A stretch of 36,763 nt of DNA from CAZGWE01 sp964529405 (GCA_964529405.1 CAZGWE010000009.1:1-36763), one strand, 5' to 3'. Counted from the stretch's first letter, positions 9,254-17,388 are shown. Numbers and translations are program-made. Notes: a model not told the origin generated them from the sequence alone.

Positions 9254-11659
9254 TTATACTACTTCCCATTCTATCTCGAACAGAGGCTCGATTGCTATTT
9301 TTTGTTCGAGTTTATATTCAATAGAATCTATGAGAGATTTTCTTTTCTCTTCAATCTCATCCTCAACATCGAAAATTCTCTGCCGTAATTTGCGTTTCTC
9401 TCTCTCCCATTTTTGTAGCTCTTCTTGGATTCTTTTTTGTTCCTCAAGATTGGTTACTAGCTTTGACTCGCGAATCAGGTCTCTCGCTTTTATTTTTGCA
9501 TCTCGTAGCTCTTTTTCAGCCTTGTCAAGAAGATCATCGCAAAATCGATTGATTTTCTCAACTTCTTCCCGGAAATAGTTCTCATCTTTTTGTTTCATCT
9601 CAAACAGAAGATCTTTTTGTGATCTTGCTTTAATTTCAGTAAAATCGAATAAGCTCTCGGCTTTCTTCTCATTTACACAGGGCAAACTAAATAATTTTCG
9701 GCATGTTTCCTGATCAAGTTTCTCATTATCGGACGTAGTAGCTGAGAATAAGAGGTGATCAGATTGCTCAAGGGATTCAATAGTTACTAGGTCTAATGCA
9801 AGATGGCCGCCTTTTCCGAGTAGATCCCCTACAAGCGATACGTGTTTTTGGGAATTGGTATAATCAAAAATAACTTTTGTTTTTAGAAGCTCTTTATTTT
9901 TCGCTCTCTCGATTATTTTCTGAGAGAGCGGATGACCAAGGCGGTATGTATTCGCTCCTTCAATTTCTTTCTTAAGCAAATATCTACCAGTGTTTATGTC
10001 CTCGTCAAAGGGATTCGATAGTAATTCGAACATGAAATTATCGTCGTCGAATATCGCATTTTCAGCCAATGAGTACTTTGTCAAAACCCATAGCCAATTT
10101 TCGTACTTGCTCAGCCAATCCTGAGTTTGAGAAATTGTTAGCTTTAGTTTATCTCGAACATCTTCATCGAAAGTTTCAAATAAACTTTGTTGCGTTTTTT
10201 TAACTTTGGATTCAATTTCCTCGCTTTTTTCTTCTCTGAGTCTTGAGAACGCTTCATCTATCTCTTCGTTCGTGCGACATTTTTGTAAAATTTCAAAAAT
10301 TCTTTTTTCAAAATCTATACCGGAGCTTATAGCTCCGAGAATTTCATCCGATGCTCCGAAAACTCCATCAAATAATTTAAATTTTTCCTGCAAGAGCTCA
10401 AGTATTCTCTTTTCGGCCTCATTTTTCAGGTTTAAAAAATTGACTACGATTACATCGTATTTTTGACCATATCTATGGCATCGACCGATTCTCTGCTCAA
10501 TTCTTTGAGGATTCCATGGCAAGTCATAATTTATCACCATTGAACAGAATTGCAGATTAATGCCCTCTGCGGCGGCTTCTGTTGCAATCATAATTTCTGC
10601 TTCATCTCTGAAACAGTCAACAAGCGCTGCTCGTTTGTCGGCAGACTTTGATGGGCTAATTCGGTCAGTGTTTTTATTGTTTTCTAACCATTTGTTGTAT
10701 ATTTCTGTTGATTGTTCGTCATTGTTCGAACCGTTAAAAAGCATCACTTTACCAGCGTACTTTGTTCTGTTTAAGAAATTAAAAAGAAATTTTTGTGTCC
10801 TGAGAGATTCCGTAAAGATTATTGCCTTTTTGTTGGCTCGTTTGTCTAGTTCTTGGAAACCACTGTCAAGCGACAACAAGAGTGAATCCGCCTTGGCATT
10901 GTGCTCAATGCTTTCAGCCAAATCTCGATATTTTTCAATTTCTAATATTTCTTGTTTTATATTCTTGATGTCTTCTGCTGTTAGGTTGGTTTTATCTCCC
11001 TCTGCTTCTTCCTCATCATCAAAATACTCGTCGATCTCATCAATGTCATCAAACAATGTCAGGTCTTGCTTGTCGGTTTTGTTTTCTTTTAATATCCGAT
11101 TTAATTTTTTGACAAGCTTGTCTAGCGTTAGGGCCACTGCGAATGTAGAGGAACCGAGCAATTTCCTAAGTTGAAGTGTGATCAAATGGCGATGGCTTTC
11201 AGGAAGAGCATACAGCTTTTCTTTTCTTAGATATTCAGAAACAAGCTCATACAGTTCTTGCTCTTTATCCGACGGATTGAATTTTTGTGTTATTGAGTGA
11301 CGGTCGGTGTAATTGATGTACTCTTTGACATTTTTCCTTAGTGCTCTGATACAAAATTTATTTAATCTATGCTTTAAATCATCAAGCTGGTCTTTATTTG
11401 TAATATGAGCGAATCTATCCCGGAAGGACTTTTTGTCCCCAAATATTTGGCTATCAATGAAAAGCGTAAGTCCAAATAACTCAAGCAGTGAATTCTGAAG
11501 CGGCGTGGCTGTAAGCAATATTTTTGGGTAATTGCTTATTGCTGAAAGTAGTTTATTGGAAGTAATATTTGTCGGCTTATAAACATTTCTTAGGCGATGA
11601 GCCTCATCAATAACAATCAAGTCCCAACTAATTAAGGTATTCAGATTTGTTTGCAGCAA
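9254..11659 (-). CDS. SNF2/RapA-like helicase, 3' portion after a frameshift
   Basis: This holds the second RecA half and C terminus of a SNF2-family ATPase whose N-terminal part lies in the overlapping frame at 11628-12143. Motif II is IDEAH (17-21), followed by LLTATPLQNS as motif III. The helicase C domain has TEAAAEGINLQF and RIEQRIGRCHRYGQ, the arginine-finger motif of RapA/HepA-like proteins. The C-terminal ~100 residues form a charged coiled coil. The listed start is only where the frame opens (TTG); the natural protein surely begins at 12143. It ends 13 nt before mod. Its role in the operon is probably DNA translocation or remodelling that supports Mod and Res. Confidence 0.88.
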   Translation of the reverse strand: MLQTNLNTLISWDLIVIDEAHRLRNVYKPTNITSNKLLSAISNYPKILLTATPLQNSLLELFGLTLFIDSQIFGDKKSFRDRFAHITNKDQLDDLKHRLNKFCIRALRKNVKEYINYTDRHSITQKFNPSDKEQELYELVSEYLRKEKLYALPESHRHLITLQLRKLLGSSTFAVALTLDKLVKKLNRILKENKTDKQDLTLFDDIDEIDEYFDDEEEAEGDKTNLTAEDIKNIKQEILEIEKYRDLAESIEHNAKADSLLLSLDSGFQELDKRANKKAIIFTESLRTQKFLFNFLNRTKYAGKVMLFNGSNNDEQSTEIYNKWLENNKNTDRISPSKSADKRAALVDCFRDEAEIMIATEAAAEGINLQFCSMVINYDLPWNPQRIEQRIGRCHRYGQKYDVIVVNFLNLKNEAEKRILELLQEKFKLFDGVFGASDEILGAISSGIDFEKRIFEILQKCRTNEEIDEAFSRLREEKSEEIESKVKKTQQSLFETFDEDVRDKLKLTISQTQDWLSKYENWLWVLTKYSLAENAIFDDDNFMFELLSNPFDEDINTGRYLLKKEIEGANTYRLGHPLSQKIIERAKNKELLKTKVIFDYTNSQKHVSLVGDLLGKGGHLALDLVTIESLEQSDHLLFSATTSDNEKLDQETCRKLFSLPCVNEKKAESLFDFTEIKARSQKDLLFEMKQKDENYFREEVEKINRFCDDLLDKAEKELRDAKIKARDLIRESKLVTNLEEQKRIQEELQKWEREKRKLRQRIFDVEDEIEEKRKSLIDSIEYKLEQKIAIEPLFEIEWEVV

Positions 11660-12143
11660 AATTATAAGAAGTTATTACTACTTCCTCTTGATCAAAAGGG
11701 TTGCTTCTGCCGAGTTTAAAGCTCTTGTTAAACGATTTACTTTCTAGAATTGTACTTGGTAAATAGAACTTGTCATTTAGCTCTTCACTCCATTGTTTCC
11801 TGAGATTGGCTGGAGCAATAATAAGTATCTTTTTTTTCTTTTCTGACCATTTCTGAGAAATAACCAGACCGGCTTCTATGGTTTTTCCTAGACCTACTTC
11901 GTCTGCAAGAATTGCACCCTTTGACAAAGGAGACCTAAAAGCAAAAATGGCGGCCTCAATTTGATTAGGCTTTAAATCTACTTTTGCGTCAGCGAGAGGT
12001 GCGGAGATTTTCTCTATGCTGTCCGATGCACACCGCTTTGTGAGCTCGTAGGCATAATACTTAGCATGAAAATCAGTAATCCCATGGATTACTTCTTTTT
12101 GTTTTTCAGTAGAATCACTTTTTTCTAATAAACTTTCTTTCAT
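11628..12143 (-). CDS. SNF2/RapA-like helicase, 5' portion
   Basis: These 171 residues are the N terminus of the SNF2-type helicase and the first gene of the defence operon. Conserved features are DFHAKYYAYEL (24-34), DLKPNQIEAAIFA (56-68), the Walker A region LADEVGLGKT (79-88) and ILIIAPANLRKQW, motif Ia. The frame then reads ITSYNFAANKSEYLN and hits TAG at 11628. The other frame continues with ISWDLIVIDEAH, exactly what should follow in the family, so a shift of +1 or -2 near 11635 separates the halves. No homopolymer or slippery heptamer is evident there. The ATG has no Shine-Dalgarno sequence, and an in-frame stop upstream rules out an earlier start. Confidence 0.85.
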   Translation of the reverse strand: MKESLLEKSDSTEKQKEVIHGITDFHAKYYAYELTKRCASDSIEKISAPLADAKVDLKPNQIEAAIFAFRSPLSKGAILADEVGLGKTIEAGLVISQKWSEKKKKILIIAPANLRKQWSEELNDKFYLPSTILESKSFNKSFKLGRSNPFDQEEVVITSYNFAANKSEYLN

Positions 12144-12444
12144 AAAAAAATAGCAGTTAATTTACTCTGTCTTCAGATTACCACTTTACGCTTGCAGAAT
12201 AAAGGGTAAGCACTCTTTTGAATCTCAGAAACCAAGGGGGATTTTTTTCTCCGCCAGTCTTCTAATTTTAATAAAACAAGAGGTTTCTCGCCTCAAGGTC
12301 GTTCATCTCGTCGGGTGCTCCACCTTGACCCGAGATGTCCAAGATCCCCGCCTTCGCGGGGATGACAAAAAAGGGAGGGGACTGGCGGGGGAGGTCGATA
12401 CCGCTTCAGGGGAATTAGGGAAAATTAAGTATTTGGAGATATAT
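12144..12444. other. gene-free leader and boundary region
   Basis: No gene is supported here. The left part (to about 12260) is A+T-rich and must hold the promoter of the minus-strand defence operon. The best minus-strand match is TTTATT-17-TAATCT, which is weak. The right part is suddenly G+C-rich and carries the double hairpin listed separately. An open plus-strand frame through it yields PRLRGDD, an artefact of the palindrome rather than protein. Confidence 0.6.
12304..12363. repeat. double-hairpin G+C-rich element (REP-like)
   Basis: Two adjacent hairpins are visible. The first pairs CATCTC-(bulge GTC)-GGGT (12304-12316) with ACCCGAGATG (12328-12337). The second is a perfect 8-bp stem, ATCCCCGC / GCGGGGAT (12344-12351 with 12356-12363), with a CTTC loop. 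Elements with this core are common dispersed palindromes in bacterial genomes. Only one copy is in the window, so its repetitive nature is inferred. It sits between the A+T-rich island and the DUF3768-like gene. Confidence 0.6.
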
Positions 12445-12687
12445 ATGGACAATGTAAAGGAAGATGTCAGGTGCGCTAAAATTGCTATGCTAAATGATAC
12501 GTTTCGGAGATCGGGATTCGGAGTAGTGCTAGCTGGAGGGGTTCAATCGGTTCGGGACTTAAACGGGTTGATGAGAGCAGTACAGACTTTCAATCGGTTT
12601 AATGAGAGCAATGACCCGTACGGCGAAAGAGACTTCGGTTTTAGCAATGAGGGATTTTTCTATCAAAAAATGACCATCTTACGATGA
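12445..12687 (+). CDS. DUF3768-like protein, 3' end probably frameshifted
   Basis: The 80-residue product has the pattern of DUF3768: a start IAMLNDTFRRSGFG, VVLAGGV, FNRFNESNDPYGERDFGF and a final aromatic-lysine segment. The function of the family is unknown. ATG 12445 was chosen because GGAG lies 6 nt upstream; the longer frame from 12325 runs through a palindromic element. After KMTI (to 12678) the frame gives LR and stops. Skipping one T at 12679 gives YDDRIYVSRVTR and a stop at 12718, which better fits the family ending. A one-base insertion, real or from sequencing, is likely. It is the only plus-strand gene left of the tRNA-Ala. Confidence 0.6.
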   Translation: MDNVKEDVRCAKIAMLNDTFRRSGFGVVLAGGVQSVRDLNGLMRAVQTFNRFNESNDPYGERDFGFSNEGFFYQKMTILR

Positions 12688-12805
12688 TCGGATTTACGTT
12701 AGCCGAGTCACTCGATAAGAAATGGCAGGCATATTATCAAAAAAATTTAGTACTGCTTGAGAATATCTTCAATCGTCCCTAATATGCAGTAAATGTAATT
12801 TATCT

Positions 12806-12958
12806 CTATTCATGTTCGTAAATTTTGCTGCCTTCGGCAATCACTTCATCCCTTATGTATTTATCGATTGAATCCTTGGGAATCAAGTCGACTTCTCGTC
12901 CCAGTTTTTCTTCAAGACGACGCTGAATATCAAAAAGTTTAAAATGCACTTTATCTTT
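12806..12958 (-). pseudogene. C-terminal remnant of a MntA-like nucleotidyltransferase
   Basis: The frame encodes LFDIQRRLEEKLGREVDLIP then a tail with YIRDEVIAEGSKIYE and a stop. This is the usual C-terminal half of small minimal nucleotidyltransferases of the MntA type, normally about 95-105 residues. The N-terminal half with the GSxxRG and DxD catalytic motifs is absent: the reading frame runs straight into the 3' CCA of the tRNA-Ala. A GTG at 12949 could in principle start a short peptide, but without the catalytic half it cannot be active. The flanking 12688-12805 holds no gene I can support. Confidence 0.65.
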
Positions 12959-13034
12959 TGGTGGACCCAGAGAGACTTGAACTCTCGACCTCTTCCATGC
13001 CATGGAAGCGCTCTACCAACTAAGCTATGGGCCC
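12959..13034 (-). tRNA. tRNA-Ala (anticodon GGC)
   Basis: The cloverleaf is complete with an encoded CCA. The acceptor stem GGGCCCA pairs with TGGGTCC and includes the G3:U70 wobble that identifies alanine tRNAs. The anticodon arm CTTCC-ATGGCAT-GGAAG shows GGC in the loop. The T arm contains GTTCAAG. Its 3' end faces the defence island and directly abuts a truncated nucleotidyltransferase, which marks it as a possible integration site. It lies 54 nt downstream of the gpmI-like gene on the same strand and could be co-transcribed with it. Confidence 0.95.
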
Positions 13035-13088
13035 TTTATCTGATTATAAAATTACAAAAAATAATTCTACAACAAAACAGTGGTGGAA

Positions 13089-14666
13089 TCAAGATGTTAA
13101 CTTGGGCAGGAGACTTTTGCCCGACATGCTCGGGGGTTGGTCTAAGCCCATTAGATCGAGAATTGTGGGGGCAATGTCAATCAGCAAATCGCGTCCCTGG
13201 ACCATCTCTGCCATAAGCTGGCTGTTAAAATTGGCTACGGAGCGGCTTTGCGCCGGCCTGGGACGGTCAATCAGGACCAGGGGTACGGGACTGCCGGAGG
13301 TTTCGTCGTATAAAGAGCGGCTTTGCGGCCGGAAGCGGTCAATTTTGGCATAATTTGAGGTGATAATCAGGGGAATCTTCAAACGCGTAGCTATATATTC
13401 AAGTTTTAAGAGGATTTTATCAAGCAATTTAACCGCTTCTAAAACATTGTCAAAAGTGCCCTGGCGCGATATTTGGTCTAAAAAAGGCAGCTCAAAAAAG
13501 ATAAAACTTCTCTCTGGATGCCTGGCCACCTCGACCATCTTGTTTAATATCCGGCCGCACAGGTCGGGGTAGCGGCGGAGGTAAGTTGGAAAATCAATGT
13601 CGGTATCATAAAAAATATTTTTAGATTTGGCCGGCGGCATGTTGCTCTGAAAGTATGATGTTATATGAACTATCCGGCTGCTTTCGGAAACGTACGTTTG
13701 CTTGCAGCCGGCATCGGCTAAAACTTGCGAAATGGATGGTTCCGGCCGGAAAGGTAAAAAGTTTTTAAAGTACTCTTTGTCCGCATAGAAAGGCGAGGAG
13801 AGGCCGGCACAAAAGAGAAATTTAGGCAGTTTAACACCTTTTACCATACCCGTATCTTCGAAAAGGGAGGATACCAGTCGAGCGTAGGGACGGGAGAAGT
13901 GATCGGCGATGATAACTGAATCAAAATCAGAAATTACCCCGATCGGGGAGCCGTTGGAGACGATAGTAAAAGGCTCGAGTTGGGACGGATTTATGCCTTT
14001 ACTGATCGACAAAGCCTGCTCGGCCGATAATGCTCGCTTGCCGTGGCCAAGTGCCAGCATCTTAATAGTGCTTGTTACGCCGCCGGCACCGCTTAACGCC
14101 CGGTTCTGTCCGATGAGGGAAGCGATTTGAGCGTCATGCCGGGAAATTGTCTCTTCGATTTTTTGCAGTTCCTGCCTGGCTTCCTCCTTGTTCTTGATCG
14201 AGTCATTGATAAAGATGTGGATATAGACGTTGGAGCTCCGTTTTTGGCTGATTATTTTAATCAACTCAATAAGATGCCGCGGCGAACTAAACCTGGCGGT
14301 TGACGAGAGGGTGAACAAGAGGTGGATTGAAGAATAGCGCTTCCCGGCATTTTGGACCGACTCCTTCAGTATTTCGTTTTGACCCAAGCTTTCGTCTTCA
14401 ATCGTCCCATCAATTAATTCGGCATTGGAAGGATAAAACGAGCCGCTGCCGATTGCCGAATGGTTGATGACCGAATCTGAAAAATACTCCCGGCCGGTTG
14501 CAGCCGGCGGTTCTGCGGCCAAAATGGCATGGGGATATCTGTGCCAAATCGAAGCAAAGTTTTCGGGCTTTGACATTAAAAAAACGTTGCCTTGCCATGA
14601 CGTTGACAGGCCGAGACCGTCAATAACCATTAAAACTACCGGGGTACGGTTAGGCTCTTTTGACAT
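13089..14666 (-). CDS. degenerate paralogue of iPGM (alkaline phosphatase superfamily)
   Basis: This 525-residue protein follows gpmI and aligns with it end to end: VVLMVIDGLG matches LIILDGWG, and DSVINHSAIGSG (64-75) matches NSEAGHINLGAG, keeping a serine at the nucleophile position (S65). The late metal motifs are altered: the DMVGH equivalent reads DQISR, the ADHGN equivalent reads SNYAK, and the NPVPF histidine is missing. The substrate-binding FSDGRDSDP and FRGDR segments are lost too. It may be a pseudoenzyme or an enzyme with a new substrate. ATG 14666 overlaps the gpmI end by 17 bp, with AAGGAGG 12 nt upstream. The frame is open further upstream, but only as a shadow of gpmI. Confidence 0.8.
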   Translation of the reverse strand: MSKEPNRTPVVLMVIDGLGLSTSWQGNVFLMSKPENFASIWHRYPHAILAAEPPAATGREYFSDSVINHSAIGSGSFYPSNAELIDGTIEDESLGQNEILKESVQNAGKRYSSIHLLFTLSSTARFSSPRHLIELIKIISQKRSSNVYIHIFINDSIKNKEEARQELQKIEETISRHDAQIASLIGQNRALSGAGGVTSTIKMLALGHGKRALSAEQALSISKGINPSQLEPFTIVSNGSPIGVISDFDSVIIADHFSRPYARLVSSLFEDTGMVKGVKLPKFLFCAGLSSPFYADKEYFKNFLPFRPEPSISQVLADAGCKQTYVSESSRIVHITSYFQSNMPPAKSKNIFYDTDIDFPTYLRRYPDLCGRILNKMVEVARHPERSFIFFELPFLDQISRQGTFDNVLEAVKLLDKILLKLEYIATRLKIPLIITSNYAKIDRFRPQSRSLYDETSGSPVPLVLIDRPRPAQSRSVANFNSQLMAEMVQGRDLLIDIAPTILDLMGLDQPPSMSGKSLLPKLTS

Positions 14667-16242
14667 TTGAAGCAATACCCTCCTTAATGATAATCGAAGG
14701 GTTGACCATTGTTGCCGATTTGGCAATTCCCATAATATCGAGCATAGTCGGCGTAACATTGGCCAAGATACCGTCATTTTCCAGCTTAAGATTTTTAAGG
14801 GCCGCATTGTCGCTGATGATACTAAACGGCACCGGATTAGTGGTGTGCTCCGTATCAGGTTCGCCGGTTTGAGGATTAACCATCTGTTCCGCATTGCCGT
14901 GGTCGGCCACGATACAAGCGGTCCCGCCCCGCTCCAATACCGCCGCCAGAAGCTTACCAAGACAGATGTCAACAAACTCAACCGCCTGGATGGTGGCCGA
15001 AAGATTGCCCGTGTGTCCAACCATATCCGTGTTGGCATAGTTAATAATGAAACTATCAAAAACGTTTGACTTGACCGCTTTGAGGAGAGAGTCGGTTACC
15101 GCTTCAGCGCTCATTTTGGGTACCAGATCGTATGTTTTAACATCTCTCGGCGACGGTATCATAATCCTTTTTTCACCCGGAAACGGTTTTTCGATTCCGC
15201 CGTTAATGAAATAGGTGACGTGGGGATATTTTTCCGTTTCGGCTATATGGAACTGCTTGAGCCCCTGTTTTGACCAGACCAAGCCGAGCGGTTCCTTAAT
15301 TGTCTCCGGCGTAAAGACCTTTTCGGATAGCGGGTAATCGTCGTAGATAACAAATGAAGCAAAGTAAAGATTTTTTCGTTTTACCCTGCCCGGGATTTGG
15401 GGCAAGCTTTCTTCAAGAAAGGCCTTGGCCAGCTCTCGGACGCGGTCGCCGCGGAAATTGAAAACGATAATAGTGTCGTTATCCTCAATATGGCTGAAAT
15501 TTTGTTTTTTGTTAGCAATAAGTTGCGGCTCGATGAACTCATCGGTGATACCCTGGGAGTATGACGAACTGAAAGCGTCCCGCAGAGTCGGGCGTATTGT
15601 GCCCTCGCCCTTAACCAGCAAGTCATAGGCGCGGGCAACCCTAGCCCAGCGATTGTCACGATCCATGGCGTAAAACCTGCCGACCAGCGAAACGACCTGG
15701 CCGACGCCGATTTCTTTTATTTTCCTCTGGACCTCTTCGGCCGTCTCAAGGCCAGACATGGGGTCGGAGTCACGGCCATCCGAGAAAAGATGGATGTAAA
15801 CCCTGTTGAAATTCTTGGTTTTTAGGAGTTGCAAAATGGCAAAAAGGTGCCTGATGTGGCTGTGCGTCCCTGTTTTTGACAGCAGACCCATAATATGGAT
15901 ATTGGACCGATAACGGGTAGCATGTTCGATGGCTTCGTGCAATTTTTCATTATTGTAAAAGGAGTTGTCTTCAATTTTGGCGTCAATCAAGGAAACGTCC
16001 TGGTGGACAACGTGTCCGGCACCCAAATTGATGTGGCCGGCTTCAGAGTTGCCCGGTGAATTAGTCGGCAAACCGACGGCATCGCCGGAAGCGAGCAGCG
16101 TGGTTGAGGGATACTCATTCCTGATCCGGTTAAAAACTTTCGTATTGGCTTGATAGATTGCGTTGCCGCCCCAAGCCGGCGCTATGCCCCATCCGTCCAG
16201 AATGATTAGCCCCAATATTTTCTTGGGCCGCCGCCTAAACAT
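14650..16242 (-). CDS. gpmI: 2,3-bisphosphoglycerate-independent phosphoglycerate mutase
   Basis: It interconverts 3- and 2-phosphoglycerate in lower glycolysis, in the cytoplasm, with two metal ions and a phosphoserine intermediate. The 530 residues are close to the family norm. Visible motifs are LDGWG with metal ligand D16, GNSEAGH with catalytic S66, the substrate-binding FSDGRDSDP, AMDRDNRW, FNFRGDR, then NTDMVGHTG, VADHGNAEQM and the terminal EHTTNPVP. All metal ligands appear intact. ATG 16242 has GGAGG 4 nt upstream; a longer frame from a TTG at 16284 lacks such a site. It lies 16 nt after the isomerase gene and overlaps its own degenerate paralogue. Confidence 0.95.
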   Translation of the reverse strand: MFRRRPKKILGLIILDGWGIAPAWGGNAIYQANTKVFNRIRNEYPSTTLLASGDAVGLPTNSPGNSEAGHINLGAGHVVHQDVSLIDAKIEDNSFYNNEKLHEAIEHATRYRSNIHIMGLLSKTGTHSHIRHLFAILQLLKTKNFNRVYIHLFSDGRDSDPMSGLETAEEVQRKIKEIGVGQVVSLVGRFYAMDRDNRWARVARAYDLLVKGEGTIRPTLRDAFSSSYSQGITDEFIEPQLIANKKQNFSHIEDNDTIIVFNFRGDRVRELAKAFLEESLPQIPGRVKRKNLYFASFVIYDDYPLSEKVFTPETIKEPLGLVWSKQGLKQFHIAETEKYPHVTYFINGGIEKPFPGEKRIMIPSPRDVKTYDLVPKMSAEAVTDSLLKAVKSNVFDSFIINYANTDMVGHTGNLSATIQAVEFVDICLGKLLAAVLERGGTACIVADHGNAEQMVNPQTGEPDTEHTTNPVPFSIISDNAALKNLKLENDGILANVTPTMLDIMGIAKSATMVNPSIIIKEGIASNVKRA

Positions 16243-16258
16243 CTTCCCTCCATTAAAA

Positions 16259-17299
16259 TTAAAGTTTGCTTTTAAGGTATTCAATATTTGGAATACTGGC
16301 CGGATCGGTCCGGTTTAGAAAAGTCAAATAATACGAGACAGCATCGGCAAACGACATCAGCACCAGATGCTCCACCAATTCGTTTTTGCACCGGTCGAAT
16401 CCGGCAGGCGCGTATTTGATCTTGCCTCGTTCCAAAATCTCGGCCGTAATCCGCTGGCGCAATTTAATGCGCTCCGAACCGAACTTTGATTCCAGCATGA
16501 CAATTATCAGGTCGCGGCTGGCGTAAGAGTAGCCTTCGATCGTGTTGTGATTGAGTTCCGGAAAATATTCGCAGGCGGCGGCCGTTTTGGCGTTTTCGTT
16601 AATCTGGTTTTTAAAACGCATCGCCAAGCCTCTGATATTGGCAGGCGAGTAAATAATCGGAAACCTGCCGTGGAGGTCAAGGGCTAGTTCTTTGGCCCGA
16701 TTTTGGGAGAGGGGAATTTCCGGAAAAAAGGTGCAAAGTATTTCTTCGGCCTCTTGGCAAACTTGCTCGAATTCTTGAGGCAAGGGGTAAAAATTTAAGC
16801 GGCTGAATATCCGGAGAAGCGGAGAGAAAAGATAGGGCGCGGCCATCCTGGGCTGGGATGGATATTTGAAAATAAATGACGGAGCCCCAAATTCTTTGGC
16901 CATTTGCTCGAGTTTGCCGCCGGTAGTTACGGCGAACAATTTCGCCGCGCGCTTCTTTGCTACTGCGAAGCCGCTTGTTGTCTCTTCTGTATTGCCTGAA
17001 TAAGAACTGGCAACGACCAGGCTGTTCTGGTCCACATAACCGGGCAGGGCATAATCATGGACGCACTCGACAGGACAGCTTGTTTTGAACGACAACTCTT
17101 TCATTAATTCATTGGCAGCCCCAGATCCGCCCATACCAAGCAAAACGACGTTTTTGACATCCCTGTAGTTTTCGGGCCATTCAATGCTTTCCGTTTCCCG
17201 CCAGGCAACGATAAAATCTTTTGTAAACGATTTTATCTGGCCTATCATATTGGATTTGTCGAATAAGCTGAAATCGGCCCTGTCTAATTCTTTTAACAT
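16259..17299 (-). CDS. bifunctional phosphoglucose/phosphomannose isomerase (SIS domain)
   Basis: This 346-residue enzyme should interconvert fructose 6-phosphate with glucose 6-phosphate and mannose 6-phosphate. It has the SIS fold: VVLLGMGGSGAANEL as the phosphate loop, ASSYSGNTEETT as the second sugar-phosphate site, and FAVTTGGKL. The C-terminal half has the family's NENAKTAAACEYFPELNHN segment with a catalytic Glu and His. ATG 17299 has AAGGAG about 5 nt upstream; the TTG at 17317 precedes that site and is unlikely. It leads the minus-strand cluster with gpmI and feeds both glycolysis and the GDP-mannose genes at 27.9-30.4 kb. Confidence 0.93.
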   Translation of the reverse strand: MLKELDRADFSLFDKSNMIGQIKSFTKDFIVAWRETESIEWPENYRDVKNVVLLGMGGSGAANELMKELSFKTSCPVECVHDYALPGYVDQNSLVVASSYSGNTEETTSGFAVAKKRAAKLFAVTTGGKLEQMAKEFGAPSFIFKYPSQPRMAAPYLFSPLLRIFSRLNFYPLPQEFEQVCQEAEEILCTFFPEIPLSQNRAKELALDLHGRFPIIYSPANIRGLAMRFKNQINENAKTAAACEYFPELNHNTIEGYSYASRDLIIVMLESKFGSERIKLRQRITAEILERGKIKYAPAGFDRCKNELVEHLVLMSFADAVSYYLTFLNRTDPASIPNIEYLKSKL

Positions 17300-17349
17300 T
17301 TTTCTCCTTGGCGACAATTAAATAGCCGGCCTCGACCACTTATGATAAT

Positions 17350-17378
17350 ATAGTACTGTCATTTAGGCCAAAAAGCAA
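17350..17378 (-). promoter_or_regulatory. possible promoter of the isomerase-gpmI cluster
   Basis: On the minus strand TTGCTT (17373-17378), a 17-bp spacer and TACTAT (17350-17355) lie in the 89-bp divergent gap between the isomerase gene and tsaC. The -35 and spacing are reasonable and the -10 is a 4/6 match. The leader to the start codon would be about 45 nt. Confidence 0.35.
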
Positions 17379-17388
17379 GAAAGGTAAT

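Noticed and set aside
10560..11174. 204-residue Ser-rich plus-strand open frame inside the helicase gene
   Set aside because: It is antisense to well-conserved helicase coding sequence; Ser/Leu/Phe-rich shadows arise from A+T-rich, Lys/Glu-rich genes.
12325..12444. Plus-strand extension of the DUF3768-like frame containing PRLRGDD
   Set aside because: The residues come from the palindromic element; a Shine-Dalgarno site and family similarity begin at 12445.
14667..15059. N-terminal extension of the gpmI-like paralogue (131 residues in the same frame)
   Set aside because: It lies wholly inside gpmI in another frame and has no iPGM-like sequence; the paralogue's homology begins at ATG 14666.
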